Positions 1-9,959 of a stretch of 64,000 nt of DNA are shown here, piece by piece. A model generated the notes under the pieces. The model was not told where the DNA came from and did no database searches. It saw nothing but the letters and a program-made list of their open reading frames with translations. The translations under genes and the position numbers were made by a program. Every line of letters begins with the position of its first letter. The stretch's first letter is position 1. The DNA is from an uncultured Bacilli bacterium (lineage in GTDB: Bacteria > Bacillota_I > Bacilli_A > RF39 > UBA660): NCBI GenBank assembly GCA_949505625.1, contig CATBQD010000008.1:1-64000 (forward strand), in the 5' to 3' direction.

Positions 1-149
1 CTTCACTAGTATTATTCTACATAACATATTTATAATCCTTCCTTTTTATAAAAAATAATACAATTTTTACATTTTTCTTTTAAAAGCATTATAAAAAGTG
101 TGTTTATTTTTATCTACACACTTTCATTATAAATATATTTTCTATTCAC

Positions 150-2075
150 TTAATAAAAGCTTTGATTGCTTAATGTATAAGTCCGCTCTAATTCCTCATT
201 TACAATTTTAAAGGATACTCTATCTGGTATCGTAGTATTTCTAACTAATTTCACTTTTAATAAAGTACCAATACCATATTTCATTTTTGAACTTAAAAAG
301 GTATAACAACATTTTGAAGCATCATATCTACTATCTCTTAAATCTACTCTTGGAATCATTTCTTCAATACAATCTTTTAATTCAATTAAAATTCCTTTAT
401 CTGTACAATCTTTGATAACGGCTTCCATTGTTTCTCCTATGTGATCTAACAAATACTCTCTACATTTTAAACGAATTACTCTTTCTTCACATTTATTAAT
501 TCTTCCCTCTGCACTTGTACAGCTCTCAGTCACTAATTTCATGTCTGCTATTTCTGCCTCGGTTTGAGGGATATCTGATAAATAATTTTTTCTTAAAATT
601 CTATGAATCATTAAATCTGGATATCTTCTAATTGGGGATGTAAAATGAACATTTCTTTGTAATCCAAGTCCAAAATGTCCTGTATCTTCTAATGAATATT
701 TTGCTCTTCTCATACAACTGATCAACATATTTGAAACAATGTGATAATTTGGATGACTGCGATATTGTTCTAATATTTTATTAAACACAAATGATCTCTC
801 ACTTTCTGACACTGAGAATAAAGGATCAATATAAACTCCGATCGTTTTTAATTTTCCTTTCATTGCCTGTAATTTTACCATATCAGGTTGTCCATGAATT
901 CGATGGGGAAATATCATTCCAGCTTCAAATAAAAGTTCCGCAATACTTCGATTAGCAGCTAACATAAATTCTTGAATCAATAATTCGGCTTTTCCTCTAC
1001 TTCTAGCTTTGATATCAACAACATGTCCATAAGAATCTAGTCTCACATTTGGTTCATTACTATCAAAATCAATAGCGCCATTTTGAACTCTAAAATTATA
1101 AAGTATTTCAGCTAAAGTCTCCATAGAATAAAGTGTCTCTTTAAAATTTTCATATCCAAATAACTCATTTCCATCTAATAGCAAATTAACATCCTCATAA
1201 GTCATTCTTTTTTTTGAACAAATCACAGCAGGAAAACATGTAATTTCTTTCACAATTCCCATCTTAGAGATTCGCATTTCTACACTAAGTGTATATCGAT
1301 CTACATTTTCATTTAATGAGCATACACCATTTGATATTATTTTAGGAAACATTGGAAATACAGAACTTAATAGGTAAGCTGTCATCCCTCTTTTTCTTGC
1401 CTCTAAATCAAGGGGGCTTCCTTCCTTTATATAATAACCAACATCAGCTATATGAACACCTAATATATAATCTGATCCATCCATTTTTAAAGATACGGCA
1501 TCATCAAAGTCTTTAGAATAAATTCCATCAATGGTAAAAATTTGTTCTCGTCTAAGATCGACTCTTTCTAAAGCATCACAATTTTTTCTAGGTTCATGTG
1601 TATATCTTGCCTGTTTCATTGCCTTTTTAGAAAATACAGTTGGAATTCCATGTTGCTCTGCAATATCCATAATATCAATTCCAGTATCTTCTTTACTACC
1701 CAATACTTGATAAATAATTGCCTTTAATTCATCGCCATGAAAATCTATCTTAAAACGCACTTTTGCTCCTTCATATAAGTTTGGAAAATACTTACATGGA
1801 ATTCTGATTTTTCCACCTTTCTTATAAGAAAATAAAATAATTGGATCTCCATTGTCAAAGATAATTTCTCCTACTTGGTTTTCTCTAAAGGTATGAAGCT
1901 TTCTTAATTCTATTTTTTTCTTCTCTTCTTTCATCTCACAAATAATAATGTCTCCATTTTGATAATTTCCTAAAAATCTTCTTGAAATCGCAATACTCGG
2001 TCTTTGCAATAAATGAAGATAAACACTCTCTTCTTTTCCCGATTCTAAAATTTGACCAATAAAAATATTTTCCAT
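150..2075 (-). CDS. rnr: Ribonuclease R / RNB-family exoribonuclease
   Basis: 641 aa; RNB catalytic motif TIDGIYSKDFDDAVSL, HFTSPIRRYPDLMIHR motif, C-terminal S1-like domain. Confidence 0.93.
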   Translation of the reverse strand: MENIFIGQILESGKEESVYLHLLQRPSIAISRRFLGNYQNGDIIICEMKEEKKKIELRKLHTFRENQVGEIIFDNGDPIILFSYKKGGKIRIPCKYFPNLYEGAKVRFKIDFHGDELKAIIYQVLGSKEDTGIDIMDIAEQHGIPTVFSKKAMKQARYTHEPRKNCDALERVDLRREQIFTIDGIYSKDFDDAVSLKMDGSDYILGVHIADVGYYIKEGSPLDLEARKRGMTAYLLSSVFPMFPKIISNGVCSLNENVDRYTLSVEMRISKMGIVKEITCFPAVICSKKRMTYEDVNLLLDGNELFGYENFKETLYSMETLAEILYNFRVQNGAIDFDSNEPNVRLDSYGHVVDIKARSRGKAELLIQEFMLAANRSIAELLFEAGMIFPHRIHGQPDMVKLQAMKGKLKTIGVYIDPLFSVSESERSFVFNKILEQYRSHPNYHIVSNMLISCMRRAKYSLEDTGHFGLGLQRNVHFTSPIRRYPDLMIHRILRKNYLSDIPQTEAEIADMKLVTESCTSAEGRINKCEERVIRLKCREYLLDHIGETMEAVIKDCTDKGILIELKDCIEEMIPRVDLRDSRYDASKCCYTFLSSKMKYGIGTLLKVKLVRNTTIPDRVSFKIVNEELERTYTLSNQSFY

Positions 2076-2124
2076 AAAACCCTCCTACTATTATAATCAT
2101 ATCACAAAATAAAATAGTTGAAAC

Positions 2125-2149
2125 AAAAAAAGACATCAATGATGATGTC
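2125..2149 (-). terminator. Intrinsic terminator overlapping the 3' end of the ZIP gene
   Basis: Minus strand GACATC-ATCATT-GATGTC followed by TTTTTTT; the stem includes the terminal His codons and the TGA stop. Confidence 0.7.
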
Positions 2150-2921
2150 CTCCGATAAATAGGCTAAGAAATAGAATAGAAATTCCAAGAATCATTCCTA
2201 TTATTATTTCCTTTTTGTTTTTGGAATGAATCATTTGTTCTAATAGTTCAAATAAAGCAATATAGATGAGCATTCCAAGTGTGATACTTAATAAGATTCC
2301 TAAAATAAGTTCTTCTTTCATAATCCCATTTAAGAAAAACATAAATACTCCGCCTATAAATGTTGATATCGAAATCAAAAAACTAATTAGAATAGTTTTC
2401 TTTTTATTGTTACTGCTTTTATAAAAAGTTGAAGCAATTACCATCCCCATAGGAATATTGTGTAGTCCTACTCCAAGTCCGACTAATACCCCTAAATGAA
2501 TGGATGTAGATGCGGTTCCATAAATTGCCATCCCTTCTATTAAATTGTGTAAAACTAAAGCAATACTAGAAACAATTCCAATATGATATAAATGTTCCAT
2601 GTGTTCCTTTTTGCTATGATGATGTCCTTCATCATCTGCATGATGAGGAATGAAATGATCTAATAATTTTAATATCACAATTCCTAATATAACAAATCCC
2701 AATAGCATGGGGATCCGCCATATTCCTAGTTCTTCTAAATGCTCATACGCTTCGGGAAAGAGTTCAAAAACAGATAAACTTACCATAACTCCAAAAGCTA
2801 ATGCAAGAGAAAAAGAAACAAATCTCTCATTATTTTTGGTAATGAAAACAATAATAGTTCCAAATAATATAAATAGTCCTAAAATTAATGTTAATAAAAG
2901 TGCGAATATTTCCATAACCAT
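2136..2921 (-). CDS. ZIP-family divalent metal transporter
   Basis: 261 aa; multiple TM helices, His-rich loop HHADDEGHHHSKKEH, HNLIEGMAI and HNIPMGMVIA motifs typical of ZIP TM4/TM5. Confidence 0.92.
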   Translation of the reverse strand: MVMEIFALLLTLILGLFILFGTIIVFITKNNERFVSFSLALAFGVMVSLSVFELFPEAYEHLEELGIWRIPMLLGFVILGIVILKLLDHFIPHHADDEGHHHSKKEHMEHLYHIGIVSSIALVLHNLIEGMAIYGTASTSIHLGVLVGLGVGLHNIPMGMVIASTFYKSSNNKKKTILISFLISISTFIGGVFMFFLNGIMKEELILGILLSITLGMLIYIALFELLEQMIHSKNKKEIIIGMILGISILFLSLFIGGHHH

Positions 2922-2931
2922 CTTCCTTAAA

Positions 2932-2955
2932 AAAAGAGTTTTTCACTCTTCTTCA
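2932..2955 (-). terminator. Intrinsic terminator after lipoprotein gene
   Basis: Minus strand AAGAGT-GAAAA-ACTCTTTTTTT. Confidence 0.65.
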
Positions 2956-2970
2956 TTATAACACAGATTT

Positions 2971-3867
2971 TTATTTTCCTAAAATGCTTTTTACATATTC
3001 TTTGGCATTTTGATAAGCTTCATCAAGTTCAGGCTTTACATCCTCATAAATGCCTGTTACTTTATCTTTTCCATCTTCTAGATAAGGTTTGGCACTATCC
3101 CAAGCGTTTTCAAGTGCTGGAATAGCTGATTCTACATAAGGTCTTAAAGCATCCTCTACTTTATCGCTAAGTGATTCACATTTTTGGAATAATGTTGTAT
3201 TTTCTACATATTCACTAAATGCTTCTAATCCATCTATCACTTCCTGTTTATCAATATCTGGAAGATGTCCTTTTACACTATCTATAGTTCCTTCAAAATC
3301 AAAGCTCTCTACTTTATCTACACCACTTCTAAGTCCATTAATGCAAGTTCCTGTTACATAATTTGCTCTATAATAAGTAGAAATTACTTCATTTACTTCT
3401 TCATCTTCTTCTACATAAGTAACATTTGGATAATATAAAGCAATGGACTTTTCTTCTTTTTCACTGATAGAATTTCCACAATAATAAATTTGAACCATTG
3501 GATTCTCTTTTAAAGAAGCCTCAAAAATTTCTCTACTATTCGTCTGGTCTTGTGTGATACTCTTTGATTTTTCACTTTCATCTATTAATGCTTTTGTAGT
3601 ACTGCTTTCTGATTGATACAAAACAACTTGATTTTCGCCTTCTAAAGAACTTATAAAACGAATTAATTCTTGTTTTTCTTCTTCTGTTGATGGTGCCATA
3701 ACAACAGATTTTGAAATATCAAACCCACCTATTTTTGTCGTTTCTTCACTTGTTATAATTACTGGTTCGATTACTTGTTCTGGTACTTGTTCTTTTGATA
3801 AGGAACAACCTGATAATAAAATTGTTGCTGTGAGCGCAAATACTGCTAATCTATTTTTCTTTTTCAT
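2971..3867 (-). CDS. Predicted lipoprotein with C-terminal amphipathic helical region
   Basis: Lipobox LLSGCSL; C-terminus rich in repeating helical segments (VESAIPALENAWDSAKPYLEDGKDKVTGIYEDVKPELDEAY). Confidence 0.7.
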   Translation of the reverse strand: MKKKNRLAVFALTATILLSGCSLSKEQVPEQVIEPVIITSEETTKIGGFDISKSVVMAPSTEEEKQELIRFISSLEGENQVVLYQSESSTTKALIDESEKSKSITQDQTNSREIFEASLKENPMVQIYYCGNSISEKEEKSIALYYPNVTYVEEDEEVNEVISTYYRANYVTGTCINGLRSGVDKVESFDFEGTIDSVKGHLPDIDKQEVIDGLEAFSEYVENTTLFQKCESLSDKVEDALRPYVESAIPALENAWDSAKPYLEDGKDKVTGIYEDVKPELDEAYQNAKEYVKSILGK

Positions 3868-3941
3868 AACGTATTTCCCCCATTTCTAGTTTCTTATTAT
3901 AATATAAAATATTATATTTGTAAAATTTTAGTACAAATGAA

Positions 3942-3967
3942 AAAGAACTCTAATGATTAGAATTCTT
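3942..3967 (-). terminator. Intrinsic terminator of the P-type ATPase gene
   Basis: Minus strand AAGAATTCTAAT-C-ATTAGAGTTCTTTTT hairpin with U-tract. Confidence 0.65.
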
Positions 3968-6296
3968 AAATCGTTTTTTTCTTTTTAATTTTGCGCTCAA
4001 TTCTCCATTCAATAAAATCTGTAAATAATCGAAACGCCAATAATGAAGTTACCATTAATCCACCTAAAAGGATTATCATTTTTAAGTTTAACCATACAAG
4101 TGAATAAAATTCCCTTAAGAAAATGCACTGTAAAAGCATTAATGTAATCATACTAATAAACAATGCTTTTTTTAGAACATTGAATGGTTTACATAATTGA
4201 TATAATAGTCTAAAACCCACAAATCCATTCATTAATACACACATTGTTGATACTTGTTCATCAGTAAATTGAAATAAATTGCTTGCTAACATAATCATTA
4301 AAATATTAAATACGATTGTTAATGCGCTTGGTATCGATTTACTAAATACATTCTTTAAAAAGTTTCCTTCTATTCGGCTTTTATTTGGCTGTAAAGCAAG
4401 CACAAAAGAAGGAATTCCAATTGTAACAACACTTGTAAGTGTCAATTGAATTGGGATAAATGGATACTGAAGCCCTAAAATGGCAAATGTGACTGCTAAA
4501 ACAGTTGCATATGTTGTTTTTGTTAAAAATAAAGTGGCTGAACGCTCAATATTGTTTACGGTTCTTCTTCCCTCTGCTACAATGGCGGGCATCGAAGCAA
4601 AATTCGAATTTAAAAGAACAAGTTCGGATACATTTCTAGCTGCGTCTGTTCCACTTGCAATTGCAATACTACAATCTGCTTCTTTTAAAGCTAATACATC
4701 ATTAACTCCATCTCCTGTCATAGCGACAATATGCCCTTGTTCTTTTAAAGCTATGACCAATTCTTTTTTTTGCATGGGAGAAACTCTTCCAAATACAGTA
4801 TAATTTTTAGCTGCTTGATACAATTCTTCTTTTGTTTTAACCTGATTCATATCAATCATTTTATTATAATTTTCTACTCCCGCTCTTTTGGCAATGCTAG
4901 AAACGGTTACAACATTATCCCCAGAGATAATTTTTATCATTACTCCTTGGTCTTTAAAATATTTTAGTGTTTCTTTTGCTTCTTTTCTAATTTTATCACG
5001 AATTAAAATTAAAGAAACTAATTCATATTTTTTAGGAAGTTCTCCATTCCAAGTATCTGTATGAATGAGTAGTAAGACACGATTTTCTAAGATATATTTT
5101 TCTAGTTCTTGTTCCATTTCCCCATATTTTTCTTTTAATAAGTATTCTGGTGCCCCTAAAAGATAGGTACCTTGTTTTTCAAATTCTACTCCAGAATATT
5201 TTTTTTCTGAAGAAAACGGAATTTTAGTTTTTGCTTTCCAATCTGTTTTTGAATGATATTTATTTTTTAAAGCCTCAAATGTTGGATTATTATCATCTAA
5301 TGAAGCTGTCATAGAACATAATATAGTAGCTACTTCTTCTTGTTTTACATTATCATAAGGTATTGTTGCATAAACTTCCATAACACCTTCTGTAATTGTA
5401 CCTGTTTTATCTAAACAAAGTGTATCAACGCGTGCTAAAGTTTCGATGCAATATAAGTCTTGGACCAATACTTTATATTTTGATAATCTTACGACACTGA
5501 CTGCTAAAACAGTACTTGTTAGTAAAACAAGACCTTCTGGTATCATTCCTAAAATCGCTGCAACTGTATTTACAACAGAATCACTAAATGTATTATCTTC
5601 AATTCCAAGTTGTCTCATAAATAAGATTAGTCCAATTGGAATAATACCAATAGAAACCATTTTAATTATTTTTTTAAGTGATTTCATAAGAATTGAGTTT
5701 GCCTGCTTCACATAATGGGCTTCTGCTGATATTTTCGCTGTATAATTGTCAATACCAACATGAGTTACTTTTACATAAGCACTACCACTTACAATAAAAC
5801 TACCTGATAATACTTCATCACCAGTTCGTTTTAAAATAGGAATTGATTCTCCAGTAATAAAAGCTTCATTGACTTCTACTTCTCCTTTTATAATAATAGA
5901 ATCTGTAACAACTTGATTTCCAAGAGATAAGTATAGAATGTCATCTAAAACAATTTCTGAATTTTCTACTTCTTCTAGTTTACTATCTCGCAATACTCTT
6001 GATTTGGTAGCTGATATAATAGATAATTTATCAATTGTTCTTTTGGCATTTATTTCTTGAATAATGCTAATTACAATGTTACAAAAAACAACACCTAAAA
6101 ACATAATATTTTTATATGATTTTACAAGAATTAAAGAAAGTGCAAGTGCGAAATTTAAAAAATTAAACAGTGTAAAAATATTAGAAGAAATAATTTGTTT
6201 GATACTTTTTGTTGGTACCGTTGTATCATAATTAACAAGATTTTTTTCTTTTCTAATTTCTACTTCTTTTCTAGTTAAGCCTGTTAATTTATCCAT
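3966..6296 (-). CDS. P-type cation-transporting ATPase
   Basis: DKTGT phosphorylation site, TGES, TGDGVNDVLALKEAD hinge motif, IPEGL in predicted M4. Confidence 0.93.
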   Translation of the reverse strand: MDKLTGLTRKEVEIRKEKNLVNYDTTVPTKSIKQIISSNIFTLFNFLNFALALSLILVKSYKNIMFLGVVFCNIVISIIQEINAKRTIDKLSIISATKSRVLRDSKLEEVENSEIVLDDILYLSLGNQVVTDSIIIKGEVEVNEAFITGESIPILKRTGDEVLSGSFIVSGSAYVKVTHVGIDNYTAKISAEAHYVKQANSILMKSLKKIIKMVSIGIIPIGLILFMRQLGIEDNTFSDSVVNTVAAILGMIPEGLVLLTSTVLAVSVVRLSKYKVLVQDLYCIETLARVDTLCLDKTGTITEGVMEVYATIPYDNVKQEEVATILCSMTASLDDNNPTFEALKNKYHSKTDWKAKTKIPFSSEKKYSGVEFEKQGTYLLGAPEYLLKEKYGEMEQELEKYILENRVLLLIHTDTWNGELPKKYELVSLILIRDKIRKEAKETLKYFKDQGVMIKIISGDNVVTVSSIAKRAGVENYNKMIDMNQVKTKEELYQAAKNYTVFGRVSPMQKKELVIALKEQGHIVAMTGDGVNDVLALKEADCSIAIASGTDAARNVSELVLLNSNFASMPAIVAEGRRTVNNIERSATLFLTKTTYATVLAVTFAILGLQYPFIPIQLTLTSVVTIGIPSFVLALQPNKSRIEGNFLKNVFSKSIPSALTIVFNILMIMLASNLFQFTDEQVSTMCVLMNGFVGFRLLYQLCKPFNVLKKALFISMITLMLLQCIFLREFYSLVWLNLKMIILLGGLMVTSLLAFRLFTDFIEWRIERKIKKKKTI

Positions 6297-6373
6297 ACTA
6301 TCCCTCCTTTTTTTATTATAGCATTAATATAGTTTCCTGTATCAAAAAAAGTGTGACAGTTTTGTAAGATGTC

Positions 6374-6556
6374 AAAAAAAAAGCCCAAATAATCGGTGCT
6401 CGCAACGATAAAAACCTGATCTCCCAGGTGGGCATCACAGAATTCATATCAGGATTCTTGTATAAATACAAGCTTTCAACAACAATAAATTCATTAGATT
6501 CCCAATCGTTATAAATTAGTAGGTTTTTCTAAATTAAGCTACCATATCATTTAGGC
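6374..6556 (-). ncRNA. Structured small RNA gene, possibly 6S RNA (ssrS)-like; class not assigned
   Basis: Minus strand promoter ATGACA-18 nt-TATAAT (6592-6563) with predicted start at 6556; ends have an 11-bp closing helix GCCTAAATGAT/ATTATTTGGGC; further helices GGT(a)GCT/AGCACC, AACGAT/ATCGTT, CTTGTAT/ATACAAG, CCTGAT/ATCAGG; followed by a run of 9 T. Confidence 0.6.
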
Positions 6557-6562
6557 AATTAC

Positions 6563-6592
6563 ATTATATCACATTTTTATGTGTTTTGTCAT
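6563..6592 (-). promoter_or_regulatory. Sigma-A-type promoter of the structured RNA
   Basis: -35 ATGACA (6587-6592), 18-nt spacer, -10 TATAAT (6563-6568); the -35 overlaps the stop codon of the upstream ORF. Confidence 0.6.
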
Positions 6593-7329
6593 CTCGTTTT
6601 AGATGGAAGTGTAAAAAGTTTTATTTTTGGTTTCTCTTTTGCAATTAAAATAGGAAAACCACGGTGTCTATTTCCAAAGCATGAACTTGGAAAATACTCA
6701 ATTTTTAATCGTTTTCTTCGAGATAATTCATCCTGAATTTTTTCAATTAATAATTTGTGATATTCAGCAGTACTCAAATATGGGATGTCACTATGATTGC
6801 ATCCACAAAGTGCAATACAGAATTCTAAATCTTCTTGCTCTGCTCTTTCAATCATCGTTTCAGTTGCTTCACAAGGAAACATCCCTACCAATAAACTATT
6901 TGGCGTAACACTAACTCTGCTATTAAAATAACTTCTTACAAGTTTTGCTTTTGTTGGATAATCTGTCCATACATTAGCATCATAAACAGTTACACTCCCC
7001 TTACCTAGTTTTAATTGTCGTTCCCGTAAATAATGGCCTAAAATAGGAAAAATGCCACTTCCTATTTCCACAATATCTCTTTTTAAATTGAAATTTCTAT
7101 TTATTATTTCTGTCATTTGGTGGTAAACACTACAACTTGGTTTCATAAGACCTGCTGCTTCATATATTTGAGCTAAAAAAGCACTAGTTAAAGGCTCCCC
7201 TATTTTATCATTCATAAGATGGGCATTTAAATTCCCACTATTGTACCCTAATGCTTCTTTATAATCTTCTTTAAATTTTATTAATATTCTAACAATATCT
7301 CTTCTATCTTCTGTTATATATGGAGACAT
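6589..7329 (-). CDS. Hypothetical protein, SAM-methyltransferase-like
   Basis: Start placed at MSPYITEDRR with an upstream GGGGG ribosome-binding site; glycine-rich motif I-like DIVEIGSGIFPILGHYL. Confidence 0.6.
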   Translation of the reverse strand: MSPYITEDRRDIVRILIKFKEDYKEALGYNSGNLNAHLMNDKIGEPLTSAFLAQIYEAAGLMKPSCSVYHQMTEIINRNFNLKRDIVEIGSGIFPILGHYLRERQLKLGKGSVTVYDANVWTDYPTKAKLVRSYFNSRVSVTPNSLLVGMFPCEATETMIERAEQEDLEFCIALCGCNHSDIPYLSTAEYHKLLIEKIQDELSRRKRLKIEYFPSSCFGNRHRGFPILIAKEKPKIKLFTLPSKTR

Positions 7330-7384
7330 ATTTTTTTCCCCCTTTTTCATGGACTTTTATTTTATCACAATTTTTTATTTTGTC

Positions 7385-7414
7385 AAAAAAGAGATTTTAT
7401 TAAATCCCTCTTTT
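7385..7414 (-). terminator. Intrinsic terminator overlapping the prs 3' end
   Basis: Minus strand AAAGAGGGATTT-AATA-AAATCTCTTTTTTG. Confidence 0.65.
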
Positions 7415-8509
7415 TGTTTCTCTATTTCTAATAAATTCTAGAATTTCTTCTTTTCCGTTTAACAAAGGCTGAACAGATTTTCCATTGCCTAATGTATAAA
7501 TGATTTCTGATAAATAAGGCATACAGTCCACTCTGGTTAACCATTTTCTTTCCAAATAAATATCTGGTATATAAGTCAAATTAGTTGTGTAAACTCCATT
7601 AAATAATTTTTGTTCATAGGCTTTATCAAATACTTCAATTCCATTCGTAAATAAAGCAAATGAAGCGGATAAATAAATTCTCCTAGCGCCCATTTCTTTC
7701 ATTTTTTTCGCTACATCAATCATAGATTCCCCTGATGCAATCATATCATCTACAATTAATACATCTTTTCCATTCACATCTTTTCCTAAATAGCTATGTT
7801 CTACTACTGGATTTTTTCCATTTTCTACAATAGAATAGTCCCTTCTTTTATAAGATACTCCTAAATCACATCCTAATAGTTCTGCATAGTATCTGGCTCT
7901 TTCTACGGCTCCCATATCTGGACTTACAATGAAGATATTTTTTAAATCGATATCTTCATTTTCTAAGAATTTTTTTAATATTGTATGAGTTGGATAGAAA
8001 TTATCAAATGGAAGATTTGGAATTGCATTTTGAACCTGTGGATCATGGGCATCAAATGTTACAATTCCATTTACTCCTAATGCTTCTAATTCTTGTAGAG
8101 CTACAGCACAATCTAAAGATTCTCTTCCTTTTCTTTTGTGTTGTCTTGACTCATATAAAAGAGGCATTACAACATGAATGCTAGAAGCATGTCCTTTGAT
8201 TGCTGAAATAACTCTTTTAATATCCTGAAAATGCTCATCTGGAGTCATAATATGGTCCTGTCCATATAAATTATAAGTTATGCCATAATTTCCTACATCC
8301 GAAAGAATAAATACATCCTTATGGCGAACTGTTTCCCCCAGTTCTATTTTTCCTTCTCCATTTGCGAATCTAGGTTGTTTCAATGGAACAAGCAAATTAC
8401 TAATCTTTCCGTGTTGTTCTTGTAATTTTTTAGATATTTCAGTTCCTCTCTTTTCAAAATTTCTAAGTACAATTAATCGAATATTATCATTCGCTTTCAA
8501 TACAAACAC
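7400..8509 (-). CDS. prs: Ribose-phosphate pyrophosphokinase (divergent, 369 aa)
   Basis: PRPP-binding motif DVLIVDDMIASGESM, FDAHDPQVQ, SPDMGAVERARYYAELL. Confidence 0.9.
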   Translation of the reverse strand: MFVLKANDNIRLIVLRNFEKRGTEISKKLQEQHGKISNLLVPLKQPRFANGEGKIELGETVRHKDVFILSDVGNYGITYNLYGQDHIMTPDEHFQDIKRVISAIKGHASSIHVVMPLLYESRQHKRKGRESLDCAVALQELEALGVNGIVTFDAHDPQVQNAIPNLPFDNFYPTHTILKKFLENEDIDLKNIFIVSPDMGAVERARYYAELLGCDLGVSYKRRDYSIVENGKNPVVEHSYLGKDVNGKDVLIVDDMIASGESMIDVAKKMKEMGARRIYLSASFALFTNGIEVFDKAYEQKLFNGVYTTNLTYIPDIYLERKWLTRVDCMPYLSEIIYTLGNGKSVQPLLNGKEEILEFIRNRETKRGI

Positions 8510-8592
8510 CCTCCTACTATTACATTCTCAGTATAGCATGAAAGAAATCTAAATTCCAGCAAAAAGAGAGAATTTTTGATTTTTCTACTTTT

Positions 8593-9885
8593 CTAATAAA
8601 ATCTCATATTCCATAAACTCATTTTAATTGGTTCTCTATTTACTAATTCTAATTGTTTTTTACTTAAATATTTTTTATTAATTACAATTGCATGAATATA
8701 ATGTTCTACCCAGTCATTTGTTGCTACATAATATCCCTGAGTTCCAAAACTATTTCCCCAACTATTTTCTATTTTCCATCTATTTACTTTACCATCTACA
8801 ATATTAACACCAGTCATTAACATACAATGACAATTTGTAATTCCATTTGCTCTTAATATTGAATTTTTATCTAACTTTAAATTCATATCAAATAGTTCTC
8901 CATAACGCTCTATAATATCTAACCAAACTCCATTTATTCGTTTGGAAGTAGTAGAAGCATAAAAATAAACTGGTTCTCTATTTGTGATTTGTTTTATAAG
9001 AAGCTCTCTAAAATCATTTGGTGAAACATTTAATACTACATTATCCTGTGTACCACTTATTCTAGAAGTTTCCTTCACCTCATATAACTGATTATATTGT
9101 ATTTTTTCATCTTCATAACTATAAACTTCTATATATTCATCCAATAGATTTACCCCAATATATTTTTCATAAAAGCTTTTTGGAGTCATATCCTTTTCGA
9201 TATGATATACCCCATTTTTATCAGTATATTCAAAATCAAAAATTTCTGGGGGAATACCATAAGTATTGGAAATAATGGTATAAGCCTTTTCTAAATAGTT
9301 TTCTTTTAAAGCATCTACATCAGAAATTTCTTCTAATTCTAAGTAAAACATTCTTAATAATCTAGATAAGATTAGATTAATTTCATAAAAGTTAGAGAAC
9401 GCATACGAATCTGGAAATTTATTTTTGGGAACTACTCCATATTTTTTTATTAAATGAGCAAGTTCGATAAAATATCCACCATTTGTTATCCCCTTTCCTA
9501 ATAACGAAGCAACATCTTTATCATATAAATCTCTCTTATTTTTCTTATATGATATTAATCTTTCTAGTAGCATATTAAACCGTTCTATTTTGTCAAAATA
9601 CGCTATATAATTTTCTGATAATTCAAAATTATCTAAATTACAAGTTTCAATAACCTTTTCTCTTACTATATTAAGTCCTGCATATATCCAGCAAAATTCA
9701 GAATCTTTTTGGTCTGTAATTCCATGTGTTTTAATATCAATACAAAAATCCATATTAAGTTCTGTATCTACATCTGTAATTAGCTCCACAATTCCCACTT
9801 TATTTAGCATTCTATGACGAACTTTATTCGTAGGATTTTTCTCATATTCTTTTTTTAGTTTCTGTAAAGTTACTTCTGCTAACAT
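8593..9885 (-). CDS. pepC: Aminopeptidase C / bleomycin hydrolase family (C1B) cysteine peptidase
   Basis: Catalytic QKDSEFCWIYAGLN, NCHCMLMTGV (His) and WKIENSWG (Asn) motifs. Confidence 0.88.
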   Translation of the reverse strand: MLAEVTLQKLKKEYEKNPTNKVRHRMLNKVGIVELITDVDTELNMDFCIDIKTHGITDQKDSEFCWIYAGLNIVREKVIETCNLDNFELSENYIAYFDKIERFNMLLERLISYKKNKRDLYDKDVASLLGKGITNGGYFIELAHLIKKYGVVPKNKFPDSYAFSNFYEINLILSRLLRMFYLELEEISDVDALKENYLEKAYTIISNTYGIPPEIFDFEYTDKNGVYHIEKDMTPKSFYEKYIGVNLLDEYIEVYSYEDEKIQYNQLYEVKETSRISGTQDNVVLNVSPNDFRELLIKQITNREPVYFYASTTSKRINGVWLDIIERYGELFDMNLKLDKNSILRANGITNCHCMLMTGVNIVDGKVNRWKIENSWGNSFGTQGYYVATNDWVEHYIHAIVINKKYLSKKQLELVNREPIKMSLWNMRFY

Positions 9886-9918
9886 CTTATTACCTCACTT
9901 TATTATATATTTTAACAT

Positions 9919-9945
9919 AAAAACGACTTTTCAAAAAGCCGTTTT
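9919..9945 (-). terminator. aspS intrinsic terminator
   Basis: Minus strand AAAACGGCTTTT-TG-AAAAGTCGTTTTT. Confidence 0.65.
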
Positions 9946-9959
9946 CTAAAGAATAATCT

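Noticed and set aside
1936-2139. 67-aa minus ORF overlapping the rnr start
   Set aside because: Out of frame with RNase R and without a recognisable product; the upstream part is the rnr 5' region.
2136-2149. Mycoplasma-type code in which TGA encodes Trp
   Set aside because: TGA functions as a terminal stop for the ZIP gene and the hypothetical ORF ending at 6589, and conserved Trp positions use TGG.
2707-2961. Plus-strand ORF of 84 aa antisense to the ZIP gene
   Set aside because: Lies opposite a well-supported conserved gene, has low-complexity composition and no ribosome-binding site; the same reasoning applies to most antisense ORFs in the track (e.g. 4480-4803, 5446-5715, 10723-11079, 23530-23823, 25821-26117, 42300-42638).
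6374-6556. M-box, yybP-ykoY or NiCo metal riboswitch controlling the P-type ATPase
   Set aside because: I did not recognise the conserved core sequences of those classes, and a separate promoter-like TTGATA-19-TATAAT lies between the RNA and the ATPase gene.
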